The translations under genes were made by a program, and so were the position numbers. Under the pieces are notes generated by a model. It had not been told where the DNA came from and searched no databases. It saw only the letters and a list, made by a program, of their open reading frames with translations. Below are positions 1 through 10,635 of a DNA stretch of 64,000 nt, one piece after another. Source of the DNA: Nannochloropsis oceanica (Eukaryota > Sar > Eustigmatophyceae > Eustigmatales > Monodopsidaceae); contig CP038109.1 of NCBI GenBank assembly GCA_004519485.1, positions 644,001-708,000 on the forward strand, written 5' to 3'. The first letter of the stretch is position 1. Every line of letters starts with the position of its first letter.

Positions 1-2297
1 GGGGAAGTGGAGGGATGGAGGAAATGAATGGGAGTGATGCATGGACACTTGCGATGTTGGTAGAGGACGACGAGATCGGCGGGGGAAGGGGAGGAAAGGG
101 AGGAGGAGAGGAGGGAGGGATGAGTGAGCAGCAAGAGGTGATTTCAGAGGGGGTGGCATTGCTTCTGTCGTTTGCTCGTCTTCCTGCATGTTCCCAAGAT
201 TTAGCCGCAGTTGTCCTGTCCTCGCTCCAGACAGCATTACACCTTGTAAGCCAGGGAGGAAAGGAGAGTAAATACGCCCACGTGGATGCCCACACCCTCC
301 TAAGCCTCGTTCTAATCATCGTCCCCTCCTCCCCGGGTGAACTTTTCTGGTCAGCGCTGCGCCTCATTATCTCCTCCACATACCAAATGAATGCTGTCAA
401 TCTCTACACGCGGGGTCCTTCCTACTCCCGTCTCCACAGCTCGGCCTTCACGGCCCTCAAAGACCTTACTCGCGGGTTCGACGCTGCTCTCTCCACCTCC
501 ACCTCCACCTCGTCCTCGCCCTCCATTCCCAACCTCGAAGGCGTCGTTACCGAGCTCGTCGACGTCATTCGCGGCATTCTTGGGCCGGTCACCTCGCCCT
601 ACTCCCTGGAAACCCCCCTGCCACCCACTCTCGACCCCATCACCCTATCCGCGGGCTCCCTCCTTCTCTTCCTGGTGCAACGCCTCCCTCCTCCACTCCT
701 TCGTTCGTACCAAGTCATGATTCAACTTCTCACCGACGCCTACCGCCTGGTCAACAACCACCCCCTTCAGACTCAAGAAAAGGTGATTCAAAGCATGTCC
801 CTTCTCCTTCTCCCCAACGCCGGCCCCCAGTCCGCTGACCCAGATGAGGAGAAGGTCCTCACGGCCGCTTACACTCAATTTGCCGCTCCTCTAGTCACCG
901 CCTTGAAAAACAGTCCTGCACAGCTACAGGAGCAGGGAGGGAAGGAAGGAGGTGTAGGTCCTGAGAGGATGATGTCCCTTGCCAAAGTCGCAAGGCTGCT
1001 GCGTGGCTTCTGTGTGCTTTACACACAAACTCCCAAGAGAGTCAAGTCGGTCCTGTATGTCGCCCTCCTCCCCTGCCTACCCTCCCTCCTTCCCTGCCTC
1101 GAGCTCTGCCTGCAGTATGTTTCAACCTCCTCTCTATTTCCTACCTCATCCCCCGTGTCGCACAATACGATGATGGGGGTGGTGAGGACTTGTGGACGGC
1201 AGGCAAAAACTGCGTGTTATGCCGCTTGTGCTGCCCAGATGTTGCTGGGGCTGCTGCTCGCGTTGCACGCGTGCTTCGGCAAGGAGTTAGGAGCAAGCTT
1301 GATGACAGATGCTGTACAATTATTCTTGCGTCTCGATCTGTCATGTTCGCTAGCTGCCGGACAGCAACAGCAGCAGCAGCAGCAGCAGTCGCAGCCATCG
1401 CGACAAAGGTATCAAATCTCTGTCTTCCTCCTCTCAGCTTTGTTACGCTTATTAACGCAAATATCAGCCGATCGTCCCTCCTGCCCTCCCCACATCGTTA
1501 TACCCACCTCCCACTTCGCCCTCGACAAGCTTCTCCCCCTTGTCCGCTCCGCCCCCGCAGACCTCCTCCCACTCCTCCTCCGCCTCCTATGTTCCCTTCT
1601 ATCCGACCACTGGAAAGAGTTTATGCCTCCCTCGTCCTCCTCGTCCTCGTCTTCCTCTTCTTCGAACGGTCCTTTGGGTGAAATCCTCCTCCGCCGCCAG
1701 CTTGAAGCCAACCACACCAGCAATGGCACGGCGGGTCTGGTCGCAGGTATCAGCAGCAGTACCAGCAGTATCACCACGAAGCAAGAGTTTGTGTCTCCCG
1801 AAACGCAATCTCTCTTTGAGCGGATGCTGCTTGTGATTTTCGAGTCTTTGCAGGATACAACCCTCCCCCCAGACACCGTTCGATCGGCGATCGAGGTGCT
1901 CCAGCAGTTGAATCGACAGATGGGGTTGTTTAGGTTGGAGCATTTCAGAGACCGGATGTGCTTACCTTATGCCATGACAGTTTTGCAATTGTTGCTTTCC
2001 CGGGCCCATCCTTCGTTGAATGATGAGCTATTGGCGTTGTTATATGACTTGAGTGTGGATGCTGGTGATGGAGAGAAGGGCGTGAGTTGGACGTTTGATT
2101 CTCTGTTACCGCAAGTGTTGAGTAAGACGGAAGGAGTGCCGGATGAGATGCGAGCGAATTTGTTGGCATCGATTTCGAGGGATATAAAAGATGGGCCAAG
2201 TTTTGTGAAGCATATGGCGGCATTTGTGGGGGATGTGTGTTACATGCAGATGGTATGCCGAGAAAGTACTGAATGGAACAATGGCTCAAATGCATGA
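1..2297 (+). CDS. Exportin-6-like nuclear export receptor, 3' part
   Basis: The C-terminal portion of a large alpha-helical HEAT-repeat protein. The frame is open to the left edge, so the 5' end lies outside the window; the first ATG inside is at base 15 (760 residues from there). The last 60 residues (FDSLLPQVLSKTEGVP, then DGPSFVKHMAAFVGDVCYM) follow the pattern I know from exportin-6 C-termini, where a leucine-rich helix leads into a motif of type D-x-PSF-x-x-x-V. Exportin-6 is a RanGTP-dependent karyopherin that exports actin-profilin from the nucleus in animals. Low-complexity insertions are present: a short poly-Q near residue 450, a poly-S near residue 545 and a Gly/Glu-rich start. Family assignment rests mainly on the C-terminus; another importin-beta family member is possible. 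Confidence 0.6.
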   Translation, partial: GSGGMEEMNGSDAWTLAMLVEDDEIGGGRGGKGGGEEGGMSEQQEVISEGVALLLSFARLPACSQDLAAVVLSSLQTALHLVSQGGKESKYAHVDAHTLLSLVLIIVPSSPGELFWSALRLIISSTYQMNAVNLYTRGPSYSRLHSSAFTALKDLTRGFDAALSTSTSTSSSPSIPNLEGVVTELVDVIRGILGPVTSPYSLETPLPPTLDPITLSAGSLLLFLVQRLPPPLLRSYQVMIQLLTDAYRLVNNHPLQTQEKVIQSMSLLLLPNAGPQSADPDEEKVLTAAYTQFAAPLVTALKNSPAQLQEQGGKEGGVGPERMMSLAKVARLLRGFCVLYTQTPKRVKSVLYVALLPCLPSLLPCLELCLQYVSTSSLFPTSSPVSHNTMMGVVRTCGRQAKTACYAACAAQMLLGLLLALHACFGKELGASLMTDAVQLFLRLDLSCSLAAGQQQQQQQQQSQPSRQRYQISVFLLSALLRLLTQISADRPSCPPHIVIPTSHFALDKLLPLVRSAPADLLPLLLRLLCSLLSDHWKEFMPPSSSSSSSSSSSNGPLGEILLRRQLEANHTSNGTAGLVAGISSSTSSITTKQEFVSPETQSLFERMLLVIFESLQDTTLPPDTVRSAIEVLQQLNRQMGLFRLEHFRDRMCLPYAMTVLQLLLSRAHPSLNDELLALLYDLSVDAGDGEKGVSWTFDSLLPQVLSKTEGVPDEMRANLLASISRDIKDGPSFVKHMAAFVGDVCYMQMVCRESTEWNNGSNA

Positions 2298-3380
2298 GGA
2301 GAAACAAAAAATCAATCTTTTGACGAGATTGAACGGGAAACATGGGAGCCCCATATGAGAGCTTTTGTTAGAGGTTTCCGCAAGCAGTGGAATCACTCGT
2401 TTTCAGATAGTAACGAAGACCTTGCGCACCGCAGCCGCAGTCACCAAGCAATGAGAGAGAGAAATAAACATGGCGAAAGTGATGTGTTTTTACAATGAAA
2501 TAACTTCAAATAGAAATTGCATGTCTACATGTATAAGAAAGCGGGTAGAAGCATTTATTAGTGAAAATGGGCAGGACGATTTGAGCATATTTTAGGCAAG
2601 GCTCAAGTCGTGGGCAGAGGAAAAAGCGAAGCATGTACACCTGGAAAGGAAAAGGTACCGCTTACAACTCCCATCCCTGCGCGCTGAGCCCCGGGCTTAA
2701 AGTCTCGGACTGAAAGACCAGGCAGCATGTAGCACGTAGCCCCCAAGAGCAGCTTTCTTTCTTTTTGGGTGTCTTTCATTTTTTTTCCCCATGTCTTCTC
2801 TATTTCCGTTCATTTGATAACATCAAGCACAATACAGATGCCACAGGCCGACAGTATTCCTTCATATTATTTACACGTTTTGACTGTACTAGACTGTGGA
2901 GTTGTTATTCTCAACAGATGATGAAGAATCACATAAACCAGGGCCTTATTCGTCCAAAATTCGTCCGACGTGTTGGCCCATTCCACTTCCCATGAGTTTT
3001 CTCCCCCTGTCAAGTGCTGGGAACCTGATTTAACCTGCTAAGCTACGATGAAAAAAAATAGAACAGGTTCTTATAAATCCATTGGTGTCGTCTTCGTCAT
3101 TGCCAGCGGTTGCTGGCCCTTGACAATGAAGAAATTTGCCGACATATGAGAAAATGTAACCTCCCCCATCTTTCGTGAGACGGAATCGGATGGATGGCTG
3201 GCTGCGAGACATCAGGCGAGCACCACAGAAAATCAACGCCGCAGGCACCAACATTCACACCTTACAAAGCTCACCACGCTACTCTATTGTTAAGTCAAGC
3301 TTGCACGAAGAAAAATGCAAGTCTGGAAGGCAGTAGTATACACAAAACTGAATCACTCTTTTGTTTTGGCTTCATTCGAA
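2298..3380. other. Gene-free stretch
   Basis: The 3' flank of the exportin-like gene and the 5' flank of the U5 RNA gene. An AATAAA-like site lies near 2462. Only short unconvincing open frames are present on either strand, and I see no protein domain. Confidence 0.5.
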
Positions 3381-3520
3381 TATACATCAAAGGTGTACGT
3401 CATATCCACCAGCACAGCCTCACCATCAACCGTGGAAATCTCTCTCGCCTTTTACTAGAGTAGATCCAGGTGGTGTGGCATTTGTCGCATACTTTGATTT
3501 TTGTGGCCTCTCGTAGGCAA
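3381..3520 (+). ncRNA. U5 spliceosomal snRNA
   Basis: U5 snRNA holds the exon ends during both steps of splicing. Direct evidence: the 11-base loop I, CGCCTTTTACT, at 3446-3456 equals the nearly universal U5 loop. It is closed by CTCT/AGAG (3442-3445 with 3457-3460) and ATCT/AGAT (3438-3441 with 3462-3465, one bulged T). An inner stem GCCTCACCA/TGGTGTGGC (3417-3425 with 3471-3479) has one mismatch, and a basal stem TCAAAG/CTTTGA pairs 3387-3392 with 3492-3497. An Sm site ATTTTTG follows at 3497-3503, then a 3' hairpin GCCT/AGGC (3506-3509 with 3515-3518). This order is the U5 architecture. The ends are estimates; the inferred length of about 140 nt is somewhat above the human 116. It lies between two convergent protein genes, and open frames crossing it are spurious. 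Confidence 0.86.
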
Positions 3521-3555
3521 CCCCACCCCCACCCCCTACCCCCTACCCCACCCCC
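3521..3555. repeat. C-rich tract, G-quadruplex/i-motif candidate
   Basis: An almost pure run of C4-C5 blocks separated by A or TA directly after the 3' end of the U5 gene. The minus strand carries seven runs of four or five G with 1-2 base loops, a canonical G-quadruplex pattern. Confidence 0.8.
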
Positions 3556-4248
3556 AAGCCTTAGGTTGACTGAAGCTTGTGGTGGGCGAGGCCGTGTTTG
3601 GGATCGGGTGGGGAATGATAGGGCTCTGCCCCGGGCCTGCGTTGGTGTTGCTGGCGTAGGGGGATATCCAGGAAGGTGGTTTGTTTTTTCATGCCCCTGT
3701 ATGTGGTGGGCCACCTGGGGGCGAGCCAGTTGGAGGGGAAGAAGAAGACAAAGTGATGGCCCTGGGAGAGTATCCGCGCTCCTGGCACATTTCCTGCCAC
3801 GGAATTGGAGAAGGATCAACGGTCTCGGCACAAAAAGAAGTGGCAGTAGACCTCGGGAGGTAGCTCTAGCACATTTTTTTGGCTTTGATACGAGTAAAGT
3901 GGATGAAAATGTTGAGTTTGCATTACTTTTTTTGTTCCACTGGTGTGCATACCAGCTAAACGAAAATTTTGGCTTATCTCGTGAAAGTCACCCCTGTGTA
4001 TCATTATCTTCAGCTTTATTTTTCGCTTTCCATCATATTTTTCGTCCGCACAAGAGGGACATATGCCCACACGCTAACAAACAGAGACAGACAGACAAGC
4101 TACGGCCTCCCCTCTGCTCGGACAAAGCTTTCTGGATGAAAACACTCGGCTGTCTTCCTTTGCCATTTAGTTCTTTTTTTTTTCAATTCGAATGAATCGT
4201 GCTAGCTGCTTCGCATCTCTCATTTTCACACACACACTCTCTCATTCA

Positions 4249-4318
<70 letters not shown>

Positions 4319-4355
4319 CTCTCTCTCTACTTTTCTCCCTTTCTCTCTCCCTCCC
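3556..4355. other. Gene-free stretch between U5 and the SKA1-like gene
   Basis: No convincing coding sequence. It contains T-rich DNA around 3900-4190 and the long CT repeat described separately, and is probably the 3' flank of the minus-strand gene that ends at 4356. Confidence 0.5.
4253..4315. repeat. (CT)n microsatellite
   Basis: About 31 uninterrupted CT units, continuing as an imperfect pyrimidine tract to about 4360. It sits just downstream of the stop codon of the minus-strand gene, so its transcript would carry a (GA)n run in the 3' UTR. Confidence 0.95.
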
Positions 4356-5613
4356 TTACTTCCAAATTTTGTACGCCTTCTGCCCCTGCGCTGTCACAGA
4401 GATACCCACCCGCTTCAAATGAATGAGAGAGAGCAATACCGTCTTGCCCGCATCCCCCTGTGCAATCACCTCCGTCACCCTATCCAAAGGCAAGGCGTCC
4501 ATCTCCCCGTTCCTCCCTCCTGTCCTCTCCCGCACATAGGCATTAAACGCGCCAATCGCCCCATTCAACATCTCTCTGGTCACTTGCATCTGAATAAAGC
4601 TTGGTGTCTTTGCGTATTCATCGGACCCCACCGCGGGGATCGGTCGACACACGGGTCCCTCCCTACCTCCGTTTTCGGCCTCCGCCTCTACATCAGACGC
4701 AAACAAACCGCCTCGTCCTGGCCCATGCCGCACACTCCCACCCTCTCGTTCCAACGCCATCCGCGCGATGCGGGGGGACTTCCGCGTGTTGCTCACGGGA
4801 GTTTGGACGGTCGACGCCACCACCGAGGGGGAAGAGGACGGCATGGTCGTTGTAGAAGCAGACGATGCAACTACGCTCATTGCACTGCTTGTGGGGCTTT
4901 TGCTCAGAGACGCAAGCCGCGGGCTTCGTCTGGCCGCAGCCAGAGCACGAGCCGCCGCTGCCCGTCTTGCCGCCGCCTCCTCCTCTTTCTTTGCGATCGC
5001 CAACTCCCTCGCCTTCTTCTCCGCACTCCGCAAGTAGTACCGAGGCCCTCCCTCCCTCCCTCCTTCCCTCCCGTCCTCATCCAACCCCAGCCCTAGCAGC
5101 CGGTTGGGTGAGAAGACGAAGCTCGTCGAGTGACGGATCAAGTCAGGATAATTGGCCGTAAAACTTTCCTCCTCCCCCATCACCATCACATCCTCCCCTC
5201 CCTCTCTCACTCCCTCCCCTCCAGCAACAGCAGCCGCAGCCCCTCCTGCAGGCGTCCGACTCATGGACCTACGACCGTCACTGCTCCTCCCTCCTTCTAT
5301 TCCTCCCTCCATCCTTCCTCGAACTGTCCCCCCAGCGCTCAAAGGTGGGAATTGCAACAATCGAATGCATCTAGCCGTACTCGGCGTCCCTCCTTCACTC
5401 CCTCCCTCCCCTCCTCCTCCATCACCTCCACTCTCCCCTCCCCCCGAGGGGAGAACACGGAAAGGAGTCTTCGCGGGCGAGGTCAGTTCTGGGGTGGGAT
5501 CGTCGGAACGCGCAGAAGCAGCGGCAGACGCAGCCGAGTAGGAAGGGGAGCGAGCAACAGTACCACTGCCTCGGAGAAGAGCGAGGGAGCGATTGGTGTT
5601 GCTACTACCCATC

Positions 5614-5657
<44 letters not shown>

Positions 5658-7943
5658 ATTACTGCTTCTGCCCGTGGCCCCTGCTGTGGTCGGGTGGCGG
5701 TGGAGAAGGGAGGGGCTGTGCATGGCCGGGGTGGCAGTGGAGGAAGCGAAGGAGGTGTGGTGCTCGTCGGGCTGTTGCCCTCGGTCGACGCTTTCCAGCA
5801 GAGGGGAGGAAGGGAAAGGGGGGATGAGGGGTGCCAGGTAAGGCGCGTGCAGTGAGCGACGGACTCCTTGCTTGTTGACGCTTTGGGGCTCAAAGAGAGC
5901 GGGAGAGCGACAGGAGGAGGAGGTGGAGGAGGAGGTGGAGGAGCCGCCCGAGGCGTGCGTGTACGCCCCTTTTCTGGAGGCAGAGGAGGAGAAGTGTCGG
6001 TGTTGCTCGCTGGGGGGGTGTCGGAGCTTGACCCCTGTGCGGAAGACGGGTGAGGGGAACTCTCGCATGCCATCCGCACATGGCATCGAGATGGTGGGCG
6101 TCCCGGGAGGTTCTGCTGCTGCTTCTCCTCCTCCTCCTCCTCCTCCTCCTCCTCCTCCTCCTCCTCCTCCTCCTCCTCCTCCTGGTGCCGGTGGTGTTGC
6201 TGCTGCGGCTGCTGCTGCTGCTGCAGAGCTTTTCTCTCGGGGCAAGACAGGGGAGGCCGGGCTAGCGGACATGATGGAAGAAGAGGCGTCGTTTCTCCCA
6301 TGAACCCGCATGGTCTTGTCATTGCCATCTTCGCCCTCTTTGCCCTCCTCCTTCGCAGCCTCGATGAAACGACGCGTGAAGTGAGAGAGGCCCAAGTCAG
6401 ACATGCTCGGTGGGCTATCAAGGTCCCGTGGACGGGGTATCTCCTCCTCCTCCTCCTCCTCGTTTTCATTTTCTGCCACCACCTCCACAAGGAGCGTTTG
6501 TCCTTCTGCTGCTGCCTCTGCCGCTGCTGTCTCCCCCCCCCCCTCCACCCCTTCCTCTTCGTCCTCCTCGTCTCCGTCCTCCTTCTCGTTCTCCTCCTCC
6601 GTCATCTCCTCACTCAGTGACGCCGCTTCCGCCTCAACAGCAGCAGAGCTCACGCCAGCAGTAGTAGCAACGTCATCCTCCCTTACTCCTACCTCCTTCT
6701 CCTCTGCCTTCTTGTCGTCCCTTGCCTCCTCCTCCTCCTCCTCCTCGCCCTCCACCAGCTGCAGCCCCACATCCTCCACCAAGCTTCGCAACTCCTCTGA
6801 CTCTGCAGCTGTGGCTGATACTGCTGCTGTAGTAACGGGCGAGCCGGCCATAGACCTCCTACTTCCGAGAGGGGCCAAACTCTTGGGTGTGTATGTCTCC
6901 TCCCGTATCTCTCCCTCCTCCAAGCTCTCCTCGTCACTCTCCTCTTCTTCCCTCCCTCCCTCCTCTTCTTCCTCCTCCGCCACGATAGAAGGACGACGAC
7001 CAGCAGCAGAGGGCACCCCTAGACCCGCTGGCATCAATGCCTTCCCCTGAGCGCTTTCCATTTCCATCTCATCCCTCTCCCCACCCCCCTCCCTCCCTCC
7101 CTCCCTCCCTCCCTCTACCTCTCGCACCATCACCATCGGAAACAACACCTGCAGATTCCTCACTGCCGACTCCGTGGCCGCCACCAATCTTCGGCACATA
7201 TCGAGCACCTCGGCAGAAGGACGAGGATGAGCAGCAGCACTAGCAGCACCACCATGTGTCTTCAGTCGTGGTTGTTGCGCGAAGGTCGACAAGCGTTGAC
7301 TTTCTCCTTGAACCCTCGCCAAGGCTTGTCTCAAGCGGATCAACATTGTGCTCGCGTCTTGCTGAAGGCGTTGAGGGGTGGCAGTCGAGATTTTACTGGC
7401 CGTGCCACTAAGCTTGGCTGGAGGCTTAGGCTTGCGTGCTGGGGTGGTGGGGTTAGAAGCAGCGCAAGAGAGGGTGGTGGCAGCGGCGGAGATGGTCGAC
7501 GCAACTGGCTTGGCAAGGAAGCTGCTGCTGCTGCCAGTCCTGCTGCTACTGCTGCTGCTCAAAATTGTGGTGTTAAAGGCATGGGCGACGTTTTCCTCAT
7601 TCCCGGAAGCTGGATCGGGGGCTGGCTTGCGGTGTTGTTGGCGGGAGGATCGGTGGAAGGGGAGACGTGGCTCCTCCCGGGCAGGAGGGCCATGGTTCTC
7701 ATCGTAGTGGTCCTGTTGCTTTTGATGCGCCGCCAGCCGAGAAATGACGGCCAAGGACTCCCGGCGTCGTTGCGGCTGGGATTGCTTGAGAATGCTCTTG
7801 GTCGTGGCTGATGTGCTGGTGCCGTTAATAGCGATGGGCATCAGGCCACCTCGCAACGAAGAGGACACGGAGGCCCCCGGTGCCATCGACGCTCTCCGCC
7901 GGGGCGCACCACCAACGCTGGGGCGCATGGCAGGTGGCTCCAT
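4356..7943 (-). CDS. SKA1-like kinetochore/microtubule-binding protein, very long
   Basis: An intronless frame of 1195 residues from the first ATG (7943); the open frame continues upstream to 8072 but without another ATG. Only two parts look ordered. Near residues 200-280 is a helical segment with Arg/Leu heptads. The last 105 residues (YAKTPSFIQMQVTREMLNGA, then TEVIAQGDAGKTVLLSLIHL) resemble the C-terminal winged-helix microtubule-binding domain of SKA1, in which a P-x-Y/F-(M/I) strand is followed by LT-x-x-x-(V/L)N and later by TGKAILTVLRHL. SKA1 couples kinetochores to depolymerising microtubules. The rest is Ser/Glu/Gly low complexity, including poly-S, poly-G and acidic runs from trinucleotide repeats. 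Two basic S-P-R-(L/I)-A motifs precede the C-terminal domain. Usual SKA1 proteins are 250-300 residues. The family call is tentative. Confidence 0.5.
5617..5656. repeat. (CTG)n trinucleotide repeat inside the SKA1-like gene
   Basis: About 13 CTG units on the plus strand, read on the minus strand as AGC and giving a poly-serine run in the protein. Confidence 0.9.
6124..6183. repeat. (CCT)n trinucleotide repeat inside the SKA1-like gene
   Basis: About 20 CCT units, read on the minus strand as GGA/GGC-type codons and giving the long poly-glycine run in the protein. It is a purine/pyrimidine mirror tract. Confidence 0.9.
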
Positions 7944-8485
7944 GCTAGCTCGCAAAGGGTGTGACGATGCCCCTGTGTTTCCGTGTGTTGTGTATTGTGT
8001 GTTGCAGGGTGATGAGAAGGGCGAGGGGACCTTAGCTTTTGCTCGATGGAGAGAGCGGCTTGTGGCACCCACGATGGGGTTTGGAGCTGTGCGTAGGCCT
8101 ACAGTAGCTGTATAGAGAGATTATGCATCTCTCTGTGCCTGTAAAGGGGGTGTCGATCGGTCGGTTGAGGCGTGAAGGATGGTTTATATTGAGGGAGGGA
8201 ACAGGCAGCAACGGGCCAATTCGTATCGAGTTTTGGCGGCAACAAGAAGGAACCTTATCTCAAGAAACATCCTATCTCACATGTGTGTCTCTTGCCCTCA
8301 CACCCGCCTTTTCCTACAGATGCAGACAGGCAGCATGGCAATAATATAGTCGCCCGAGAGCTTTGATGCGGCCGCAGTTCCGTTGTCGAGGCTGCATGAC
8401 ACCTAATGTAGTACTTCTGACTTAACTCCCTCTATCGACCTCCTCACCCTCCCTCCCACAGGACAGGAAAAGAAGAAGTAAAACA
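7944..8485. promoter_or_regulatory. Divergent intergenic region between SKA1-like and WTAP-like genes
   Basis: About 540 bases separate two start codons pointing away from each other, so both promoters must lie here or in the 5' UTRs. No core element stands out by eye. Confidence 0.5.
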
Positions 8486-9611
8486 ATGCCCAGTGGCAAG
8501 AAAGCGGCAGTGTTGACAGCCTTTGGCTGCAGAGAGGAGGAGGAAGAAGAGGAAGAGGACGAAGCGCTGCCGGTACGTACATTGGCGTAATGTCATCGAG
8601 GCGTTGAAGGGAGTGCATGAGGATGCGTGAAATGAGGCCCGGCCGGGACCTTGTCCCTCTGTGTCACCAACCAAAATGCTTCCGAAGCTCACCTTTCTTC
8701 AAATGGAGAGAATGGCATTTCTTACGCTGATCGGCAAGGAGCTCCACCCCAAGGAGCTCCCCTAGCTAGTGCTTCCCCTACTCACACCATCCGCTTCCCT
8801 TTCCCTCCTTCATTCCTCCCAACCCCCACTGCCACAAAATGTACAGGAAGTCTACGTCAAGAACGCCACATCCTCCGACCCAGATACCAAACCCATCCTC
8901 TCTCAACCCAGCACAAGCAGCAGCATCTCGTCAAAGAGCAGCAAGAAAGGCAGAGCAACAGTCCTCCCCTCTCCTCCCTCCCTCCCTACCGACGTCCCCG
9001 CCTTGCAGCAAGCTCTGCTTAGCGCCGAAGGCCGCTTGGTAGGTTTCCAAGCCCGCGAACAAGCGTACCTTCGCATCCTCACAGAGAAAGAAAAGGAGAC
9101 GGCCGATTTGAAAAGGCATCTGCGAGAACTTGCCGTCTTCCAGAGTCCTCCCGAGGCTTGGGCACGTACAGCCCTCGTCGACCCCGGGGTAGGCATGGAG
9201 CTTCGCTTGCTACGCGATAAAATCTCTGAATTGGAACGTTCGGAGAAAATTCTGAAAGAAGACGCTCAAGCCCATCATTTCTCCACGGAAAGCGCAACGG
9301 GCGAGGCCCTCCTAAACAAGTGTCGAAAACTCCAGCAGGAAAACGAGGTTTTGGCCATGCGCTTGGAGAAAGAGGGGGGAAAGGAGGGAGGGCGGGAGGA
9401 GGAGTTAAAGCTGCAAATAGTGGACTTGCAGAAGGCATTAGAGGAGAGTCAGGCACGGGTCGAGGACTTGGATGAGGAGAGAGGGCTGTTGAGCACGATG
9501 TTGTACGCATTGAAGAAGCAATTAATGGCGGCCACGTCGACGTCTGCTTTGATGGTAGGAGGGGAAGAAGGGGGAGGGGACGGAAAGGGGATGGAGGTTG
9601 AGACGGGGTGA
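8486..9611 (+). CDS. WTAP/FIP37-like subunit of the m6A methyltransferase complex
   Basis: Two exons, 8486-8572 and 8847-9611, joined in phase 0 (donor GTACGT, acceptor TACAG), giving 283 residues. Exon 1 starts MPSGKKAAVL and ends in an acidic run. The body is one long coiled coil. Between residues 120 and 260 it carries the WTAP signature: an LVDPG block, then a TGEALLNKCRKLQQENE block (WTAP has TGKKLMAKCRMLIQENQEL), then DLDEERGLLSTMLYALKKQL. WTAP scaffolds the METTL3-METTL14 RNA methyltransferase in nuclear speckles and links it to splicing. A short GGKEGGREEE insertion comes from a GGGA-type repeat. No methyltransferase subunit is encoded nearby. An AATAAA-like site follows the stop at about 9657. 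Confidence 0.8.
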
Positions 9612-9776
9612 CTGAGCTCGGAGGGAGCTTGACGGAGATGGAGATGGAGGCAAAGAAATAAATGGAAACAATGCGAATGCGTGTAATCAGATTGTACGTA
9701 TGATAATGTTACGTCTTCCCATTGTCCATTCCCCAAAGCAATATGAGAATCCAACAGGGGCTTACGCATGTTTTTA

Positions 9777-10413
9777 TCATAGTTTTCTCGGGTGAGAGAG
9801 AAATAAAACAATTTTTGCCACGCAAAAGGGACGGTCCAACGAAATTTCCTCAGACAGATCATGCTTTCCGCTCATATCAATATAAAGCACAGGCTGCACA
9901 TCCCAATTCTCCTCAAGCACCGCTGCCATTATCGCTTGCATCTGCATAAATTTAGCTGTTGACTGCTCCCCTCCCTGAGCCTGTCTGACAAAATTTTGAA
10001 TGCCTATGCTCACTGGCCTTATGCTCAACAGCCGACCACTGTTCCTCCCGCTCCAACCGAGCCACCGCATGGCTCCTTGACCTCGAATCCAGCCGCGGTC
10101 TTAATTCTGCCAGCACGCGTGCTTGAGCAAGGAGGGGGAGGAATGAAGTGGTAATTGAGTGGGCCTGCGCGGTAGATTGCGGATCCTGCCTAGGTAGATG
10201 ATGTGGATGCGTTTCCTGTAGAGGTGTGTGCTGGGATTGTGCACAGTCTGCCTTGATTTCTGTGGAGTGATGAGGCGGATCTCGCGAGGCCTGCACCCAG
10301 ACGGTAGCTATAAGCAATGAACTGAAAACAATATCACAACAATGTCTGCACGGCAGCAATCTCTCCCTGCTCTGCACGGATTCGTACAGGCACGAATGCT
10401 GCCCTGCCAACAA
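9777..10413 (-). CDS. Possible small gene of unknown function (low confidence)
   Basis: Two overlapping minus-strand frames, 9952-10413 and 9777-10070. The first starts with ATG and has a hydrophobic segment near its N-terminus (DIVFSSLLIATVWVQA) that could be a signal peptide. The second carries the unremarkable-looking but protein-like segment MQMQAIMAAVLEENWDVQP. No conserved domain is recognisable, and a join between the frames would need an intron I cannot place. It may be chance open frame in a long intergenic region. Confidence 0.15.
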
Positions 10414-10635
10414 GACAAACGAAGCTGGCGTTCCTTTTCGTGCGTCCCATACCTTTTGCGTACCAATCTCTCCGTGTCTATATCTCTTGACTCGCGATGA
10501 TATCTAGCCGAATGCGCTGCATTACCTTGCCTGTGTACAGGACACATGGGCCGCTCCCCCTCCGGGCAGGTCTTTTTTAAAACCGCGCTCTGCCATCAAA
10601 TCGGGCAGAGTCCAAACAGAACTTACAAGTTTTCC

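Noticed and set aside
3030-3831. Minus-strand open frames that seemed to include a terminal exon (AREISTVDGEAVLVDMTYTF)
   Set aside because: The segment is the antisense of the U5 RNA gene, whose structure explains the sequence better; no upstream exons were found.
4192-4426. Two plus-strand frames of Ser/Leu repeats
   Set aside because: They are translations of the CT microsatellite and its flanks, not genes.
5130-7811. Many plus-strand open frames of 80-240 residues opposite the SKA1-like gene
   Set aside because: They are low-complexity shadows (poly-L, poly-P, poly-S) of the repeats in the long minus-strand frame and carry no domain.
7944-8072. N-terminal extension of the SKA1-like frame to 8072
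   Set aside because: It begins with GTG and contains no ATG before 7943, and it reads like 5' UTR (CA-rich text).
10565-10620. Minus-strand string resembling a tRNA D-arm and anticodon stem (GGCAGAGCGCGG then GGTTTT...AGACC)
   Set aside because: The loop size is wrong and no T-arm or acceptor pairing follows.
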